Source: Candidatus Thiodiazotropha sp. (ex Monitilora ramsayi) (lineage in GTDB: Bacteria > Pseudomonadota > Gammaproteobacteria > Chromatiales > Chromatiaceae). From it: DNA of 64,000 nt. Shown here piece after piece: positions 61,507 to 64,000 of the stretch. Location: the NCBI GenBank assembly GCA_025655595.1, contig JAHXIO010000006.1:248001-312000 (forward strand), given 5' to 3'. How positions within the stretch are numbered: the first letter of the stretch is position 1; each line of letters begins with the position of its first letter. The position numbers were made by a program, and so were the translations under genes. The notes beneath the pieces are model-generated. The model saw only the letters and a list, made by a program, of their open reading frames with translations. It made no database searches and was not told the origin of the DNA.

Positions 61507-63477
61507 TCAGACCAGTTCCACATCGGTGATCACTTCCACCAGGGCAGGGCCCTGATGACTCAACGCCTGTTTGAGGGCATCCTCCAGAACGTCGGCAGAT
61601 GTGGCACGGATACCCTTGGCACCGCAGAGTTCGGCATATTCGGCAAAGTTAGGGTTGTGCAGGCCGGTTTGCCAGACTTCCCAGTTGCCCGCCCGCTGCT
61701 CCTTGCTGATTTTGCCCAGCTCACCGTTGTTCATCAGAACATGGGTGATGTTCATGCCGTATTTCACGGCGGTGTTGATTTCGGCCAGGTACTGTCCGAA
61801 TCCGCCATCCCCTGAGACAGAGACTACCTGACGGCCTTGGAAGCGCTCGCCGTCCTCCTGAGTGGCGGCCCAGGCCCCCATGGCTGCGGGGAAAGAGAAA
61901 CCGATGGATCCCAGATAGCCTGACATTAGTACGGTGTGGCGTTCGCACTCAAAATAGCGGCCGAAGGAGTAGGTGTTGTTGCCCACGTCCACGGCGATGA
62001 TGGCGTCCGGATTGAGAGTTTGACTTAGCTTTTCGAACAGGATCGCGGCATTGATACCCTTGCCCCTGTCATCCCGGGTTCGGCGGCTCTTCTCTTCGCG
62101 CCAGATAGCCCAGCGTGCGGCCACATCCCCGCGTTGGTCCTCAGTATCGGTCTTCCCTGTCAGGGCCTGGGTCAGTGCATCCGCTGTAACACCGATCTCA
62201 CCCCAGACCGGCACATCGATCGCATGGAACTTGGCCAGGGTCATCAGATCGTAGTCCACCTGGATCGTCGGACGTTTGGTAGTGATGCCGGTGTGGTTGC
62301 TGAAGCTGGCGCCGAAGACCAGCAAAGCATCGGACTCATTCATCAGCCAACTGGCGATGGGGGTGCCGCTGCGCCCCAGGACGCCGCCGGCCAGGGGGTG
62401 CCGGTCCGAGATCTGTCCTTTGGCTTTGAAGGTGGTGATCACCGGCGCGTTGAGCTGCTCCGCCAGGTTGATCACCGCATCCATCTGGAAACGTGCGCCA
62501 TGGCCCACCACGATTACCGGCCGTTTACTCCTCTCCATAAGCTCGGTGGCGGCCTGTAGTGCCTCTTGGGCTGGGGAGATATTTCGTGACGGCAATCGTC
62601 CCTCCGGCGTGCCTGCGGACGGGGGGTCGGTCAGCTCCCTTTTCGGGACCTCGTCCGGGAAGATCAGGTGCGACACGCCCCGGTTGAGGATGGCGCTTTT
62701 GCAGGCCAGATTCATCAGCTCCGTATGGCGGCTGTCGTGCATCACTGTCTGCGACCACTGGGCAACCTTGCCGAAGGCGCCTACCTGGTCGATCTCCTGG
62801 AAGGCGCCGGGCCCCAGTACCTGAGTCTCCACTTGACCCGTAAGCGCAACCACTGGGGCGCGATCCACATTGGCGTCCCACAGCCCGGTCAGCAGATTGG
62901 TGGCGCCCGGTCCGGCGATCGCCAGACAGGCCGCGGGTCTACCGGTCAGTTTGCCATAGGCGGAGCAGGCAAAGGCAGCGGCCCCCTCGTGGCGGATACC
63001 GTAGTAGGTGAGGCGTTCGGCGCGCTCCTGGATTCGTAGCGCATCGGCCACGCCCAGATTCGAGTGCCCCACCATGCCGAAGACCTGCTTGACGCCCCAG
63101 TTGGTCAGCGTCTCCATCATCAGGTCGCCCACGGTGGTGACGTGGGTCTCTTCCGGCGTCAGGCCCACGTAGATGCCGTCGTCCCGGATCTCCACTGGGA
63201 AGGTCTGCACGCCATCGTCGAAGCCGGGGGCTTTGCCGGTGACCGGATCGTAGTCCCACCCGTGCCAGGGGCAACGCAGCAGGCCGTTTTCTATGGAGCC
63301 TTCACCTAGAGGTCCCCCCTGATGCGGGCACTTGTTATCCAGCGCACCGTACTCCCCTTCGTGGTGGCTCATACAGAGGGTCTTCTTCCTGCAGGTCACT
63401 GTAGTGACCCGGCCTTCGGGCAGTTCGTCTTTTGACAGCACTTTATGCCAGACGAGCGTCTCGCTTTTATCGTTCAT
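61507..63477 (-). CDS. Rieske [2Fe-2S] domain fused to a ThDP-dependent enzyme
   Basis: A 656-residue fusion. Residues 1-108 are a NirD/ferredoxin-type Rieske domain with all four ligands: CPH (Cys50, His52) and CPWH (Cys69, His72). Residues about 112-655 form a pyruvate oxidase / acetolactate synthase-like ThDP enzyme: GVKQVFGMVGHSNLGVADAL, catalytic Glu164 in GIRHEGAAAFACSAYGKLTG, AGPGATNLLTGLWDA, a central domain (about 300-440), and the ThDP motif VSGDGGFGQYLAEINTAVKYG followed by NNGELGKI. AGGAG lies before the ATG. Substrate unknown; pyruvate or another 2-oxoacid with electron transfer to the 2Fe-2S centre is the simplest guess. Followed by the antiporter, preceded by an FMN glutamate synthase-like gene. 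Confidence 0.88.
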   Translation of the reverse strand: MNDKSETLVWHKVLSKDELPEGRVTTVTCRKKTLCMSHHEGEYGALDNKCPHQGGPLGEGSIENGLLRCPWHGWDYDPVTGKAPGFDDGVQTFPVEIRDDGIYVGLTPEETHVTTVGDLMMETLTNWGVKQVFGMVGHSNLGVADALRIQERAERLTYYGIRHEGAAAFACSAYGKLTGRPAACLAIAGPGATNLLTGLWDANVDRAPVVALTGQVETQVLGPGAFQEIDQVGAFGKVAQWSQTVMHDSRHTELMNLACKSAILNRGVSHLIFPDEVPKRELTDPPSAGTPEGRLPSRNISPAQEALQAATELMERSKRPVIVVGHGARFQMDAVINLAEQLNAPVITTFKAKGQISDRHPLAGGVLGRSGTPIASWLMNESDALLVFGASFSNHTGITTKRPTIQVDYDLMTLAKFHAIDVPVWGEIGVTADALTQALTGKTDTEDQRGDVAARWAIWREEKSRRTRDDRGKGINAAILFEKLSQTLNPDAIIAVDVGNNTYSFGRYFECERHTVLMSGYLGSIGFSFPAAMGAWAATQEDGERFQGRQVVSVSGDGGFGQYLAEINTAVKYGMNITHVLMNNGELGKISKEQRAGNWEVWQTGLHNPNFAEYAELCGAKGIRATSADVLEDALKQALSHQGPALVEVITDVELV

Positions 63478-63505
63478 GGTGATCTCCTCGGCACGTTGTT
63501 ATCTG

Positions 63506-64000
63506 TTAATCCCGTGAGACGCCGGCGTAAGCGATACCGGTCAGATGGGTCATCTCCCGGTCGAAGGTGGTCAGGTCATCGATACAGAATTTGTTCAGAT
63601 GGTCGTGACCGCAGGCTCTTGCCATCACCTGCATCAGCTCGGTAGAGGCGCGGAAGAAGTTGTTGAGCTGTTTGGCCCCCTTCTCGATTTTTAGGCGCCG
63701 ACGTAATTTGGGTTGTTGGGTTGCGATACCGACAGGGCAGTTGTTGGTATGGCAAGCCCGCATACCGAGGCAACCAATGGCCTGCAAGGCAGAGTTGGAG
63801 AGGGCGATGGCATCTGCACCCAGTGCCATTGCCTTGATGAAGTCTGCAGGCAGTCGCAGTCCGCCGGTTATCACCAGTGAAACATCGTTACGTCCCTTGC
63901 TATCCAGATAGCGACGGGCGCGCGCCAGTGCGGGGATGGTGGGAACAGAGATGTTGTCACGAAAGATCAACGGCGCGGCTCCGGTGCCACCACCGCGACC
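63506..64000 (-). CDS. FMN-binding glutamate synthase family protein, 3' end
   Basis: The C-terminal 164 residues of a glutamate synthase-like alpha/beta-barrel protein (GltB C-half family), running off the window end. Visible are GRGGGTGAAPLIFRDN, VSLVITGGLRLPADFIKAMALGADAIALSNSALQAIGC and the cysteine cluster CLGMRACHTNNCPVGIATQ that binds a 3Fe-4S centre in this family. Stand-alone members lack the amidotransferase domain. It ends 28 bases upstream of the Rieske-ThDP gene and is on the same strand, so the two are probably one operon. Confidence 0.85.
   Translation of the reverse strand, partial: GRGGGTGAAPLIFRDNISVPTIPALARARRYLDSKGRNDVSLVITGGLRLPADFIKAMALGADAIALSNSALQAIGCLGMRACHTNNCPVGIATQQPKLRRRLKIEKGAKQLNNFFRASTELMQVMARACGHDHLNKFCIDDLTTFDREMTHLTGIAYAGVSRD

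Overview
The window looks like chromosome from a motile, respiring gammaproteobacterium. It carries a complete set of central-carbon enzymes, a Pseudomonas/Vibrio-style flagellar regulatory hierarchy (sigma-54 then sigma-28), TAXI-TRAP transport, a di-heme peroxidase and multi-PAS c-di-GMP signalling. The mix resembles free-living or symbiotic sulfur-oxidizing lineages (Chromatiales / Sedimenticola-like), but that placement is inference from gene content. No rRNA operon, CRISPR array, prophage or complete IS element was seen.

Layout. 1-8.5 kb: pyruvate dehydrogenase genes aceE (3' end only), aceF and lpdA, with a sigma-28-type promoter, a di-heme cytochrome c peroxidase and a PAS-GGDEF-EAL protein sitting between aceF and lpdA. 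8.5-16.2 kb: a methyltransferase, an alpha/beta hydrolase, a TAXI receptor, a repeat-rich non-coding gap (21-bp tandem units and REP-like palindromes), a DUF481 protein on the minus strand, the fused TRAP permease and a DUF302 protein. 16.4-24.2 kb: a membrane zinc-ribbon protein followed by the tightly packed RDD / SpoIIM / DUF4129 / DUF4350 / MoxR / DUF58 operon. 24.3-32.4 kb: housekeeping genes pssA, leuA, a family-4 type uracil-DNA glycosylase, rimI, a SprA-like metalloprotease, prfC, a small conserved protein with a leader mini-ORF, and glgC.

32.6-41.7 kb, mostly on the minus strand: a small secreted protein, acuI and fumarase, sucA-sucB, small proteins, a degenerate nuclease-fold protein and tRNA-Arg(CCT). 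42.2-49.1 kb: a three-gene signalling operon (multi-PAS histidine kinase, stand-alone receiver, receiver-PAS-GGDEF-EAL). 49.8-52.4 kb: an arsenosugar-type trio (ArsS radical SAM plus two glycosyltransferase-like proteins) whose last gene runs into a 325-bp element with perfect 34-bp terminal inverted repeats. 52.4-59.2 kb: flgN, flgM and flgA facing cheV, cheR and flgBCDE, with recognisable sigma-28 and sigma-54 promoters and a strong terminator after flgE. 59.3-64 kb, minus strand: a DUF5996 protein, a cation/proton antiporter, a Rieske-ThDP enzyme fusion and the end of an FMN glutamate synthase-like gene.

The strongest points for follow-up are the sigma-28-controlled peroxidase/c-di-GMP cassette inside the pyruvate dehydrogenase locus, the Rieske-ThDP fusion, the mobile-looking 325-bp element that supplies the 3' ends of two convergent genes, and the exact 21-bp tandem array.
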